NCBI RefSeq assembly: GCF_965363235.1
Contig: NC_134843.1
Coordinates: forward strand, 66,007,865-66,071,864
DNA length: 64,000 nt
Origin: Mytilus galloprovincialis
Lineage: Eukaryota > Mollusca > Bivalvia > Mytilida > Mytilidae
Direction: 5' to 3'
Made by a program: the position numbers and the translations under genes. Positions 46,791-58,539 of the stretch are shown piece after piece. Within the stretch, counting starts at the first letter, position 1. The number at the start of each line of letters is the position of its first letter. The notes under the pieces were generated by a model. It had not been told where the DNA came from. It was given only the letters and a program-made list of their open reading frames with translations, and made no database searches.

Positions 46791-47344
46791 AGCCAGCATT
46801 GATATCAACAATTTATTCACATGTCATACAGATACAGTCTGTTACAGACTCTGCTGCTGTAACTTTGTAAACAAAGATTCAGTCGGACCGAGTCTGCGTC
46901 GTCAACCACTAGCCCGATGCCCCAAACTTGTATTAAATTTTCAGCTCGGACTAGTAAATTTTAATTATCGGTAGCCCGACCGGACTAGTAAGAAATATAA
47001 CGTCCTTTCTATGTTATTTGAACACATTTGAAGTTTAGATTGACAATTAACGCAGAAAAGATCGTCAAATTAATGTGTACGAACGTAACGAAGTCTAAAC
47101 TGTCGAGATCGATAATTATACATTTATCCTGAGAAAGTGAAATAGAAACATATACCAGTCGTAATATCCGGTACTTCGAACTGTCTTATAACCAGTAGAA
47201 AGTGGACCAACACGGACACATTATATTTTCTTTTAATAAAGGCAGTTGTTTGTAAAACGAAAAGACTATTGAATTTTCCCCGATTACTTATATATCTTTA
47301 ATGTTTTAACATTGTTTTAGTTTTACTTCACATAATCAATAAAG

Positions 47345-47644
47345 TTATAAAAATAGATTTATGAGTATCTTAACAACATCGTGTTGGTACACTTCGATCT
47401 TTTTGGTAATAAGAAGGACCGGAGAACATGTGTCATCAGACGATTCATACGCACCGCGTGGTATTAATTTCTGATTATTCAAAACTTCGTAAATCAGCAT
47501 ATATCCAATGGATGTCAAGATGATTCCCATTAATACTTTTTTAATGGTTGTTAAGTTGAAATGATAAGAAAGGCTGACATTATTTAGTAGAACTATTTTG
47601 TCTGGCGATTGCTGATCATTGGTGTGTGAAAAGTCCAGAACCAT
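47345..47644 (-). CDS. Possible small type II membrane protein, unrecognised
   Basis: Uninterrupted 99-codon minus-strand ORF. A 31-residue or so hydrophilic N-terminus (MVLDFSHTNDQQ..) with an N-glycosylation-type NLT is followed by basic KK and one hydrophobic segment, VLMGIILTSIGYMLIY, then a short tail with a single cysteine. The order short N-tail, Lys-Lys, one membrane span resembles a type II anchor such as the first exon of a Golgi enzyme, in which case a donor would lie inside the ORF and downstream exons are missing from view. No family match made. Could be chance. Confidence 0.3.
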   Translation of the reverse strand: MVLDFSHTNDQQSPDKIVLLNNVSLSYHFNLTTIKKVLMGIILTSIGYMLIYEVLNNQKLIPRGAYESSDDTCSPVLLITKKIEVYQHDVVKILINLFL

Positions 47645-47869
47645 GTCAAAACGGATCTATTTGTTTATTACGTAGATAAAAGCGAAAGCTTGAATAGATA
47701 TGAAAAATATAACAAAGGAAAAGCTCAAAATACCATTGTGGTAACAATAAAGATATGAACAGGTCAAAATGTATTATTCTGTAAATAAACTGATTTCCGG
47801 TTGATTACTACAAACTACTGATAATATAAGCAGATTCAAGTTTGTATGTAAAATAGTAAATACGAAACC

Positions 47870-48067
47870 ATGAGCCGTAGGCGGAGAAATGTAATGAAAA
47901 GTAAATACGAAACCAAGCGCGGTAGGCAGAGAAATGTAATGGAAGTTCAGGTCAATAGTATCGGAAACACGCCGCTGAAAGCGTCATTTTCCAAAAGCAA
48001 GGTCAGGTATTCTGTAAATGTTATTACGTGTACTATTAATATGTGGTTATACAATTTAAATGCTTGA
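47870..48067 (+). CDS. Possible small basic protein or first exon, unrecognised
   Basis: Begins MSRRRRNVMKSKYETKRGRQ. The start of the ORF contains a 44-bp imperfect duplication ('tacgaaaccatgagccgtag' / 'tacgaaaccaagcgcggtag'), which could alone explain it. Starts 225 bp from the oppositely oriented ORF at 47644. Weak. Confidence 0.2.
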   Translation: MSRRRRNVMKSKYETKRGRQRNVMEVQVNSIGNTPLKASFSKSKVRYSVNVITCTINMWLYNLNA

Positions 48068-48104
48068 TCGTGGTTTATTTTCTTACATTGCATTCTCCTC
48101 TCTA

Positions 48105-48255
48105 ATGTGTATTTATCAATTATCCTTAGGGAGATGATGCAGAAATATTTGGAAAAAAAACGGTGTCCCATTACCAAAAGAAAGTTTCCAACTACTTTCT
48201 TCTTCTACTGTGTGTCAACAGTGTCCCAATTCTTCTAATTCTGTTTTTTGCTTGT
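48105..48255 (+). repeat. Repeat shared with 63640-63780
   Basis: 'agatgatgcagaaatatttg', 'cttcttctactgtgtgtcaa' pair with 'catcatgcagatatatttcg', 'cttcctacactgtgtgtcca' at the right end of the window. Confidence 0.55.
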
Positions 48256-48389
48256 TAAGGGTCACCTGGTCTGACAAATTATAACTTTAAGGTGGCTAAT
48301 TGGGTTTGATTGAAACAGAGACAGTACATTGAAAAGACAATCAAGTAAACTTGGAAGATGCGATTGAAAAGGCATTGTAAATGTTCATT

Positions 48390-48690
48390 TGGTTACTGAT
48401 TTTGAAGTAGTATCTTTCCATTGTACATTCGAATACTGAATTTCAACTAATATCTTTCTATTATACATCTTGGTACTGAATTTGAACTAATGTCTTTCTA
48501 TTATACATCAAGATACTGAATTTGAACTTATGTCTTTCCATTGTACTTCAGGTGCCTGTATTTGAAAGAATGCCTTTCTATTGTAAATTCGGATACCGAA
48601 TTTGAACTAATTTTTTTTTCCATTATAAATCCGATTACTGACTTTGACTTAATTTATTTTCATTGTACATCAGGATACTGCATAATAATA
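48390..48690 (+). repeat. 40-bp tandem repeat, about 7.5 copies
   Basis: Unit 'tactgaatttgaactaatgt' plus 'ctttctattatacatcaaga'; starts at 48396, 48434, 48474, 48514, 48554, 48594, 48636 and 48674. The last units are more diverged. Confidence 0.88.
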
Positions 48691-49324
48691 ATCACCATCA
48701 CTAATTGTGCATCCATACTCTATGTCGTTGTCCCAACGCACTAGCAACATGTTCGCAGTAATAATTCTTGAGATAGCAGAAATGTCATGTGATCGGTAAT
48801 TTTACCGAGTGTATCCTATCCCCGATTATGACGTAGTGACTATGTGAATTTACATGTCGGGTGATACATGCCCAGCAGGAGACACTTAACCAGTCTCGAA
48901 ATATCCGGTATTGTTTTTTTTTAGATTTATGAAATTTTAACTTCGGTAAAGTACTGTCGCCTCGATATAATGGAAAAGGTGTTTGCCATAAACTACTCGT
49001 ACACAGATGTTACCGATATTAAGATATCTTCTTGGGCATTCTTGTATTTTTCTATATAAAAATCTATTGATACTAGTAACCATTATGTGAATATAACATG
49101 TTTGCATCTTCAACAGTACATAGCAACAGCATTTTGTTCATCTGTGTTTATGAGTAGAATTATTGATCATCACTTTATAATTTAATTTTGGATGTAACGC
49201 GTCTTCTGATTGGCTGACGGTATTTTGTTATGAGCCCATAGACATAATTTAGTGTGACCGTGACGTCATCAACGTTTTTTTCATGGTTTTCTACGGTTTA
49301 AAATGGAATTTAGAATTAAATTAT

Positions 49325-49480
49325 AAGAAATGACTGTAATATTTTTTCTGTCTATTCGAAATAACATAAAAAATGTGGTGCACACTGTTAAATAACCCGC
49401 TACGCGCATTATTCAGTGTGCACCAAATTTTTTATGTTATTTCTTCATAGACAGAACAAATATTACAGTCATTCCTAAAG
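49325..49480. mobile_element. Hairpin / foldback MITE
   Basis: Arms of about 63 bp: left 'agaaatgactgtaatatttt', 'aacataaaaaatgtggtgca'; right is the near-exact inverse ('tgcaccaaattttttatgtt', 'aatattacagtcattcct'). Loop of about 30 bp includes 'cccgctacgcgcattatt'. Confidence 0.85.
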
Positions 49481-50419
49481 TAAATACTTTATCTTTGTGA
49501 CTGCAAAAGTAAATAACTCAAACTTACTAAACATTTAATTGGCGAATAAATGAAGGAATATTTTCGTTTTGAAAAGAGGTGTATCTGTAATCAGCTTATC
49601 GAATGATCCATTTGCTATTTTTTTTTAAATACGGTACAGTTTTTACTAAATCATGAAAAACAAACGCATCTTCTAGCAGTAAAATTTCTGTTTTAATAAA
49701 TGATCTCATTTACAGATTTGAATAGATAAACCATAATTCATAATTGATTCTTCAATCTTTCATGCAGCCGAGCATGAACATTAGACAAGGAACTGTCTGC
49801 ACGATTAATTTGTACAAACATTGGAACTACCGTGAGTTTTTTTATTCAGATGTAACGTTATCACAACAAAAATGTAAATATTCAAATAGACATTTTTAGC
49901 TTCTGTTTTGAGTGGTTATTACAAGTAAACATATATGGTAGTCATTGATTAGTTAAAAATAACATGATTATCCAATATAGCTTTATCGCCAAATCCTTTG
50001 AATAAAATTCATTACATGGAGGTTATTTATAATATTCTAGGTAGATAAAATCTTAGGAAATGATAAATATTTTACAAAAGATGTTTATGTCTCTTGACTG
50101 ACAACAGCACATATACAACCCGCGAAAATAACAGTTATTATAACCAACGCGGTAGATGCAATATAAAGTAATGTAATACCTTGAAGGTCAGAATATAACA
50201 ATGGCACAATAATATCAAAGAAAACAACAACAAATACCTAGAAGGAAACACACGAAAAGACTTAAAACAGTTCCTTAAATACTATACAAAAATGTCATAA
50301 TTAAGCAAAATAAGAAATCATAATTAAAATAAAATATATAATAAGATAAACGGCAGCACGATTTCAAAGCGCTGCTTGAGTGATCGATACGTGCTCATGC
50401 TTCTTGCGTCATAACAAAA

Positions 50420-50825
50420 TTTTGAAATTTGTTAATTCCTTCGCCTTGATTAAAGCTTTAATCTCCTCTTTCTACATTGATGATTAAAACACATCATGCA
50501 TTACAGCACAATAGAAAACTGGATAATTGCAGATGCTGACTCGGGTACCAAAGACAATGATTTAGAGTACATGCATTACACTCTCTTAATATAAATATGA
50601 GAATTAGTATATGAAAATACATTTTGAAATTTGTTAATTCCTTCCGATTGATTAAAGCTTAAATCTCCTTTTTCTACATTGATGATTAAAACACACCATG
50701 CATTGCAGCACAATAGAAAACCGGAGAATTTAAGATGCTGAATCAGGTACTAACAACAAGCATTTAGAGTGAATGCATTACTATCTCTTAATATAAAAAT
50801 GGGAATTAATCAATGAAAATAAGCA
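50420..50825 (+). repeat. 202-bp tandem duplication
   Basis: Two copies from 'ttttgaaatttgttaattcc' (50420 and 50622) through 'ctacattgatgattaaaaca' to 'ctcttaatataaa'. A diverged third segment ('gatgctgagacgggtactac', 'cattacactctcttactcta') lies near 31270-31345. Confidence 0.85.
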
Positions 50826-50908
50826 ATCCTATATGTATATAACTATAAAATCAAGGCACTTTTGCTTTCTTTTCTGGGATCATTCTTTGTATGATGCGTT
50901 GTGCATTT

Positions 50909-51007
50909 GTGTTTTTTCTTCTATAGTCTTTATCATCGTTTTTTTTTTGTGTTTTTTCTTCTATAGTCTTTATCATCGTTTTTTTTTTTTTTTTTTTTTT
51001 TTTTTTT
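50909..51007 (+). repeat. 40-bp tandem duplication followed by T-run
   Basis: 'tgtgttttttcttctatagt' 'ctttatcatcg' is repeated exactly, then about 27 T. Adjacent to an M1 end at 51008-51050 (minus). Confidence 0.85.
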
Positions 51008-51050
51008 GTAAATGGCAACTAGCTGTCTCATTGGCAATCATACAACATTT
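51005..51050 (-). repeat. Dispersed repeat M1, terminal fragment
   Basis: 'ctgtctcattggcaatcata', the minus form of the M1 end. Confidence 0.6.
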
Positions 51051-51349
51051 ATTATCGTTTGTATGCAATGGTCCTTTTGTTGTTTCCTCAAGAATACCGG
51101 ATGTCGCAAGTTGTATCTCTGACATAATACTGTCATTAGGGAATTGTAATTAAGTACCTACTGCACAAATATTATTTCTAGTTTATCCTGCACAATGACG
51201 ACCACCAATACGCTTGATGAACGTTAGTAATGCAGGGATAAAGGAAATCTATTCTATCTGGTAAATGACGTCATAAAGGTGGGCATAATTGACGAGTTTT
51301 TCCCGGTGGAGGAATGGAAAGTGGTCTATTGCAAAACTACATTTAATTT

Positions 51350-51540
51350 TTAAAGCAACGTCAGTTCTGTGACAAAAGTTAATGATATTCGTCAAATTTA
51401 GATTTCTATAAAAAAAAAAAACAATGAATGCATTTTTCATGCAGCCAACCCTAAAAATTTTATCAGAAACTATCAGCACGATTAATTTGTACAAACATTT
51501 GATTGACTGTTTTTCAATTAAGATATGATGCCATCACCAT
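51350..51540. repeat. Locally repeated segment (three copies at 49.8, 51.4, 54.6 kb)
   Basis: 'gcagccaaccctaaaaattt' and 'cagaaactatcagcacgatt' recur at 54615-54745; the 'gcacgattaatttgtacaaacatt' part recurs at 49790-49825. Possibly traces of a duplicated unit in this 5-kb stretch. Confidence 0.6.
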
Positions 51541-52234
51541 GATGATCACAGCCAAAGGTAAATTCCCGTTAACTTTCAATTTTTAGAGACTGTGTTGATT
51601 AGTTAGACAAAAAGCAAACACTATTTGACATCCAATATTCAATCATTAATAATGAGCCATGAATACAACTGCTTTAAAATAAAATACAGATATTAACATA
51701 AACATTTGAGGATTTAATATGTTTTTCAAAATGGTAAGTTCCTTTCTTTTTTACCTTGTGTATTTGATATGAATTTGTTTTTACACAATGGGATAAGGAA
51801 ATGAGTCAAATTATCTAAAACTCGTAGGGTTAAAGTACAAATTTTTAAATTGCATTTTTTAATTGTAACCAGAAGAGGGAATAGAAGAAAACAATTGTCC
51901 TTTCAATTTCTTGATTCTGTAGGGGGTTAACACTGTTTAAAACAATGAAGTCAATATAAGTAAGCTGCTTCTTACTCATATTTTTTATCGTTTCGCCGTG
52001 CTGAAACATTATAAAAAAAATCATATAAATTTAAACTTCAAAACAGATATAAATGAAATGAAGCAAATAACGTGGAATCTTTTTTTTATGTCAAAATCAA
52101 AAAATAATAATGATTAAAGTCAACTCTTGAAAATTGTACGAGTGTTCTAAATACTAATCAAAGGTCCCAGGATTATAATTTAATAACTTACGTTCAAGAA
52201 CAAACAAAACAAATTAATAAAAATTAAGAAATAC

Positions 52235-52382
52235 TTCATGGCAGCCATAGATTGTTGGAAATTTACACATGGCCTGGGCCGTGATATTTGAATTTTGTTC
52301 TGAGCGTTAGCAAGGGATAAAATTAACGAATGTCACGGCCCAGGCCATGTGTAAATTTCCATCAATCTATGGCTTCCATGAA
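52235..52382. mobile_element. Hairpin element, 52-bp near-perfect arms
   Basis: Left TTCATGGCAGCCATAGATTG...ACATGGCCTGGGCCGTGA; right is its inverse with two or three mismatches; loop about 45 bp. The inner 'GGCCTGGGCC/GGCCCAGGCC' is strikingly GC-rich for this region. Confidence 0.85.
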
Positions 52383-52441
52383 TTATTTCGATTCTAATAG
52401 GACAAATACGTTCATTAAAATACTGAAGCGAGGATTGGTTT

Positions 52442-52461
52442 GATGTGTGTGTGTGTGTGTG
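52442..52461. repeat. (GT)n microsatellite
   Basis: About nine GT dinucleotides. Confidence 0.85.
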
Positions 52462-52839
52462 GCTGATCTTTTTTACTCCCTGTTAGATAAAGCTCAAATA
52501 TCTTAATAAATCTGTAGTTTGCATCTTTTATTTTGTGAATAACCGCTAGAAAAACGCTGTTTTATTCTTCTAATTCTCAAACTTAAGATTTGCCATTTTC
52601 AATTAACATGATTTTGTCGTAAACTTCTGTCAAATCCAAAATTGACATTTCGTAACTAAGGAGGCGCCATGTTGACTTGCTGAAATTAGTAAATATGCAA
52701 ATAATGCAATAGAAAATAAAATAAAACAAAACCTAATAATTTTCTATTTTATTTTATTTTTGTTAATTTGCCCTTTTGAAAAAAAAAATGCCGTGTTCCC
52801 AGCTGAAAAGCTAAAAGCTTGCAAAATCGAGACTTGGGG

Positions 52840-52990
52840 TGATCTCAGATGCTCCGGAAGAATTAGCAAATCCTGCTCCACATTTGGCACCAGTGGTGCC
52901 ACAAATTAGTACAATACCGGTGATAAGTCTAATTCAGTAGGTCAAGTTCAATAAAAAAAAAAAGGTGAAGGATCATTGTAGTTACAAAAA
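52840..52990 (+). mobile_element. Penelope-like element, 3'-end fragment
   Basis: 'gatctcagatgctccggaag', 'gcaaatcctgctccacattt' and 'gtctaattcagtaggtcaag' match 41875-41990. Confidence 0.65.
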
Positions 52991-53767
52991 TTCAAACATT
53001 TCCTTTATTATCTGTGAAATATATATATATATATATATTTTTTTGTTTAGGTTCATTATCAAAAGAATGCTCTTTATGCAATTTGTCTTGTTTTACGTTT
53101 ATTTTTTCATTTATCGCCTTTTTGAAAATTTTCGATCGAAGGGTTGGATTTAAAAATTTTCCTGATTCAACTGCATTTGTATTTAATGATAACTAGTTGT
53201 TGGTTGCTTAACGTTCAGTTGCAAATATGTCAGACATCTTCAGGATAATATACATGGTGAGGAACAACCGCCATGTGCTTTTGTCGTTTATTAAAACATT
53301 TTTGATCGTTTTATCACTACAACTATCTTGTTTCAACCTAAATTTCTAATACTTTAAATGAGTTGGATGTATTCTTATCATTGTGCTCTAGATATGATGT
53401 CATGCTCATTGCAACTGTAAGCATTTTTAATTTCCTCATCTTTTCAGTGTTTTTTTTTTTTTTTTTTTAATTATTTCAAATTTTTAATTCATGTAAAAGA
53501 CGGCTAAAATTCATATGAAATAATGAAGTGTATAGAATTTAACATGTTTTATGTTCTCAATTATTTTTATTAAATAAAAACCTGAAGTTAGTTGAATTCC
53601 TTTTCACTTTAACTTTAGAACACTCCTGTTATGCGACCGTTCACCACATTATACAACATAATGAATGATATGTATTTAATATTTTTTTAATTAAAAAAGT
53701 ATGTTTAATTATCGCAGTATGATTTCATGAATTTGACGAACAAATCTTACTTAATTAAAAAAAAATT

Positions 53768-53832
53768 CTGTGTCATTCGGTCTCTTGTGGAGAGATGTCT
53801 CATTGGCAATTATACCACATCGTCTTTTTTAT
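53768..53832 (-). repeat. Dispersed repeat M1, terminal fragment
   Basis: 'ctgtgtcattcggtctcttg' and 'gagatgtctcattggcaatt'. Confidence 0.65.
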
Positions 53833-53934
53833 ATTAAAAAGCAGCGAAACCTTAATTTAAAGTTACGTTTTATAAATCATAAACACATACTTACTGGAAG
53901 CATTAGATATGAAAGTTAGTTGATAAACGTTACA

Positions 53935-54045
53935 GTACAATGTAAAATCACAAAAATACTGAAATCCGAGGAAATTCAAACGGAAGGTTCCTAATAAAAT
54001 GGCAAAATAAAAGCTCAAACACATCAAACGAATGGATATATTCAA
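53935..54045 (+). repeat. Repeat shared with 59690-59800
   Basis: 'aaaagctcaaacacatcaaa' and 'cgaatggat' occur in both; on the other strand the region near 43150-43240 is related ('cagtatttttgtgattttac'). This explains most of a 97-codon minus-strand ORF at 53863-54156. Confidence 0.6.
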
Positions 54046-54179
54046 TGATCCTTTTAATGCTTGCTTAACTCGCATGTCAGATGTCGTAACTTCTATATCT
54101 GATATTGGCAACCCATAAATTACCAAATTTGTAATTGCGTCTTTGGTGCTAAGCATTTGTGACGGTTCGTCGTTGTTAT

Positions 54180-54202
54180 TTTTTTTTTTTTTTTTTTTTT
54201 TG
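54180..54202. repeat. T-run
   Basis: About 23 T. Confidence 0.9.
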
Positions 54203-54749
54203 CCGATATGTCAGATATGTGTCAAATAAACAAAAGTTTCCGTCCTGAAAATGCATTGAATAACTGAAGCGCTACCTTATGTGATTTTAGATGTCAAAAT
54301 GATGACCAAAACATATGTGTATATAAAGGGAAAATTCATTGCATTATACTCTGAAATGAGCGCACGAACAACGCTTTAAAAACCGTTAAAATTCCAAAAA
54401 CAAAAAAGTCAGTTCTTATAATTATATTTGTATGAAATTGTTAGCAGTTTATTCCTATGAATTTTTGTGACGTTGTCACGAGAAGCACGTGCTCTCATGA
54501 CTGTTGAATTTCATACCATACAAAATTTGATATTTTAACCTATCGAAAGCAGGGATTCTTCGAGACAAGTATGTAATGTAATATATTTGAAATGAATTTC
54601 AAAAATACGTTTTTTTAAAGCAATGTCAGTTTCTGCGACAACAGTTAACGATATTCATCAAATATAAATTTCAATAAAAAAAACAATTCATTTTTCCTGC
54701 AACCAACCCTAAAAATTTGATCAGAAACTATCAGCACGATTATAACAAA

Positions 54750-55980
54750 AAATACTGCTTCCCAAAAAAATCAAAACTTTTCACAAATTAGGCGTTATAC
54801 TTTTATACGAGTAATCAAGTACTCGTGAGTATCTGGTTCGAGTACTCCAGTATTAAATATAATCACTAGTATCTTAATATCTGTATAGACCATCCAATTA
54901 TTCTGACACCCCTTGATTACGTCATATTTTTATTCAACAGTCTAATATTTAAAGACAAGGATAAACAGTCATCAAGTGTCATATGAAGGCCAACTTGTTG
55001 AGTGTAATCAATGTTCCAGAAAAAAAGAACCAACATTACAATATTCGAAAAATATCAAACTTTAAATTTTTTATGTATCTCGTAGCTAGTGCCGCTTTAA
55101 AATCTGTCGTCACGGATATTCAACTGTCTGGTAATATTCGTCTTCACTTAACAAATCTACAAACAACCCGAATCTCCATACTTTAATTTAACCGGTATGA
55201 GCACAAGATGCAAAACATCATAAATCCTGCATCTAGATAACCGTTTAACGAGTTCAAATATCCCAACTTAACAATTTATGCCTTCGGAGATCTTAAAAAC
55301 ACTTGATGCCAATCATTATCTTTCCGTCAAAGTGTTTGATTTTAGTTGAGGTTATTTGACGTTATTATTGCGTGTGTTGGGCATAAAATCTACGTTAGTA
55401 CGGTGATCTTAGCCAATAGAGATGAATATTATAGTGGGGATGACTTCTTTATAACTGTTTCGTTAACTGTTGTTAAATGATAAAAGTAATTTATGTCCAT
55501 ATGCAGTATTTGATTATGAAAAGAATAAAGACGGGTGTTTGAAAAATATCAGGCAGATACAATTACTATATCAATTCAAAAATACAGAAATCCAGTTAGC
55601 CCATAAAACGTTTCAATGACAGGTGCAATCAGTGTATAGTTAAAGAATATTTTTGGTAATGGAAATGATTTGGGTCGAGCGCATTAATTTGTTTTATTTT
55701 AACTTGGATATCCGCCTGTATGGGAAATCGTTGATAAATAACGTGTCACATATCGGATCTCGTGAGATTTGTTCACTTCTATAATTATGCGAGCTACAAC
55801 TAAATATACGTCTTTGCTGTTGATTGTTCAAACAAAATGGAATATTAACAAATGATTAACAAATGGCAAAAGCATAAAACTGAATTTAATTATACATTTT
55901 CAAAGTTTACATATTGTTATTCTGGTTATTTTATCCTTGGCGCAAAAACTTACAAATCTGTGAAATTACATTATCATTCC
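54750..55980. other. No exon resolved; probable 5' region of the IgGFc-binding-type gene
   Basis: The start codon of the downstream gene should lie here or further left, but I could not identify an exon with a fitting phase-0 donor. Confidence 0.35.
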
Positions 55981-55982
55981 AG

Positions 55983-56051
55983 GATGTGCATTATGCTGTG
56001 TGCCTGCTGGTATGTGTACCATGTATTCTTCGTGCGGAATATTTGTATGAG
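55983..56051 (+). CDS. IgGFc-binding-type/PAN gene, upstream exon with signal-peptide-like segment
   Basis: A 69-bp exon candidate between acceptor TCATTCCAG (AG at 55981-55982) and a very strong donor, ATGAG|GTGAGT. In the only frame that reads on into the next exon it encodes DVHYAVCLLVCVPCILRAEY LYE, with a hydrophobic core and small residues suited to signal peptidase cleavage. It contains no in-frame ATG, so the initiator must come from an earlier exon. The other two frames hit stops at or just past the junction. The next exon starts at 57238 after a 1,186-bp intron. Confidence 0.5.
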
Positions 56052-56309
56052 GTGAGTCATTATGTCTAGGTTTTTTTTTTATCTTAGTAGTACTTTTAAA
56101 AGACATTATAATAATCAGTACCAAAGTTCCGGTTCACTTTTAAAATAATCGAAACGTGTTACATACAGTTGGCAGAAGTGAAATTAAAGTTGTCAAAGTA
56201 TGGAGAAACATAGCACAAAATAGTAAAACTAAAAATGTTGATAAAAAAAAACAAAGTTCGTTAAAGAACTATTTCATACACATTTTAACATTTTTAAATC
56301 AGTATAACA

Positions 56310-56437
56310 AACATATTCCGGGTGCGGGATTTTCTTGCCGCATTGAAGACCCATAAGGGGCCTTCGGTTGTTATCTGCTCGTTGGTCGGGTTGTTGTTTC
56401 TTTGACATATTTCCCATATCCGTTCTCAGTTTTATAT
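56310..56437 (+). repeat. Dispersed repeat M3, partial
   Basis: 'gggtgcgggattttcttgcc', 'ggccttcggttgttatctgc', 'gttgttgtttctttgacata'. In an intron. Confidence 0.7.
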
Positions 56438-56529
56438 TGTTTTCTTTTGTTTAATTTAGCAAGAACCCCTAGAAAATAGTTTATAAGTGTTCCAAATTGT
56501 TAAGTTAAAGTAATTATAAACACTTCGAT

Positions 56530-56740
56530 AATTTTACGGAAGCCAATCACGAGCTAGTTGACCATTATGGACAATCTGCTTCCCAGATGACAACGGATAT
56601 GTTCCAATTGTCATAACTCCTCCATCTTTTCCATGAAGTCGACCTTTTGAATAACACTTTGAACGGTGTTAATACTTTATTTACACGTCGGCTACCACAT
56701 GTAGAACAGGATCTGCTTTAACATTCCGAAGCATATTTTT
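56530..56740 (-). mobile_element. Penelope-like element, diverged 3' fragment
   Basis: 'tcacgagctagttgaccatt' and 'accacatgtagaacaggatc' resemble 31430-31640. Short and degraded. Confidence 0.5.
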
Positions 56741-57237
56741 ATTTCTGACAAATTGAATGTACTTACTTTTATATTGGTTTTATACTGCAATTCACCCCTG
56801 ACCATTTAAGCTTTTTTAGTTGTTTAAATCCAAATAGTTGTTTCTGTACTTAATCTATTATGTACTTATACTAAACAGTTTTAACATGTTTAATATTTGG
56901 GACATTCTACTATTATAAACTCATTCAAGATGTGTAAAAGTAGTCCATATAAGTTTCCGTAAAGCACCACATAATTATGTCAAAGGCCAGTTTGCTTGAG
57001 TGATTTGCATTTAAACGTGTATGGTTTAAACGCATTTAAACTCTTCTGAATAGTGCATTTAAACCAGTCAAGTACCGAAGCTGACTTTTCAGTGTTTATG
57101 GAATAGTATCTTCTTATAGGGTTTTTCCTAGATTTAGAATGTAACTTTTGATCATTTTAATAAAAATATGCCCAGTAGATTCTGCATCATGATAGAGATA
57201 AAAATGCTTTACAAATTATAATCTGCTTGCATTTCAG

Positions 57238-58539
57238 TATTCGATGACAGCCGCTGGAAAAGAATTTGTAATAGCCTTTCTTAAAAACACTTTAAATACA
57301 TATGAACCGTATCTAAAAATCTTAACACCTTTTGCAGAAGACGTAGAACTGCAAATTTCCACACCTGCATGGAATTCGGTGGATTCTTTTCATTTGACCT
57401 ACACAGTAAATAAATCCAATACTCTAGAAGTTAAACTACCTATAAAGCTGCGTGTACAAACCAGTACAGTGGACAACAGAATCGTATATGTAAAATCGTC
57501 AAAGCCAATTTTTGTTTTTGTGGCTGATTTTCAAAAAAACACTGGGGATTATTTTCTTCTGTATCCTGCAAAGACATTCGGAACTGAATACATTGTTGGG
57601 GCTTTTGGAGATGCTAGCTCAAACATGGCGTCATTGTTGGGTTGTCTTGCAATACATGATGATACGGAAATTCGTATTACCCCTCCTATAAACCATACCC
57701 TCACATTTAATAAACGCGCATATAAACATGACGAAGCAGTTGTTGTCACTATCAACAGATTCCAGCTTGCACAGATCCTTGGAATAGATGTGACCGGTTC
57801 CTTTGTTAGAAGCAACAAACCTATTGCTGTGATAAGTGGTCATGAACATGTTATGATACATGGAAATAGTGAGATCGTTTCCGGTCATGATATGATAATG
57901 GCACAGATGCCCCCAGTAGCTACCTTGTCAAAAGTTTATCCTGTGGCTTCTACTCTTAACAATGATGAGGAATTGATCAGAGTATTTGCTGTACATGACA
58001 ATACAGCTTTTTCTATCTATCGTCCTGGATCGGTGACTTCTCAATTTATTAAGGACAGGACGTCTTATTTCGAATTCTATATGACAAAAAATGAGGGAGC
58101 GACCGTAGTTGCTGACAAACCTGTTCAAGTCATACAGATTAGTACTAGTGGCGATCGTTTCACCGGCGATCCACGAATGATCGTGACACTGTCATTAGAT
58201 AGCTATGTTACAGAATATATGTTTGTAACTACACTAGATGCAGCTCTCCCAAGTGCCGTCTATACTTATCCTATAACCATTATAGTATCTGAATCTGCAA
58301 AAGGAAAACTATATTTGGATGGTAAAAGTATATTGGATATTCCCCATGAAGGAACCCCATCCTCATGTGGTTATGCAAACCTAGAAGCTATTAGAATAAA
58401 TGTTGACGCTGGATACCATACTGTAGTCTGTCACTTAGAAGACAATGCATATTGCACTGTCTATCTGAATGGATATTTTAAAAACTCACAATACGGGACA
58501 GCAATTAACAGGCATTTAGGTGTATTGGACAGTTCAAAG
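57238..58539 (+). CDS. IgGFc-binding (FCGBP N-terminal-like) domain, main exon
   Basis: Single 1,302-bp exon (434 codons) between acceptor TGCATTTCAG (ends 57237) and donor TTCAAAG|GTAATG. It opens YSMTAAGKEFVIAFLKN, the typical start of the IgGFc-binding N-terminal domain known from FCGBP and many invertebrate secreted proteins, and continues with SSKPIFVFVADFQKNTGDYF, GCLAIHDDTEIRITPP, RSNKPIAVISGHEH, QMPPVATLSKVYPVA and ADKPVQVIQIST. Fold is all-beta; few cysteines; N-glycosylation sites such as NKS and NHT. Function in molluscs is unproven; relatives occur in mucus and as pattern-binding proteins. Begins in phase 0 after 55983-56051 and ends in phase 0. The internal ATG at 57244 is not the likely start because the domain already begins here. 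Confidence 0.9.

Noticed and set aside
53863-54156. 97-codon minus ORF starting MLSTKDAITNLVIYGLPISD
   Set aside because: The first 35 residues look protein-like, but the rest overlaps a dispersed repeat; no splice or family support.
55852-56055. ORF beginning MINKWQKHKTEFNYTFSKFT
   Set aside because: This frame cannot be spliced into the IgGFc-binding exon without a stop; the overlapping frame of the 55983-56051 exon can.
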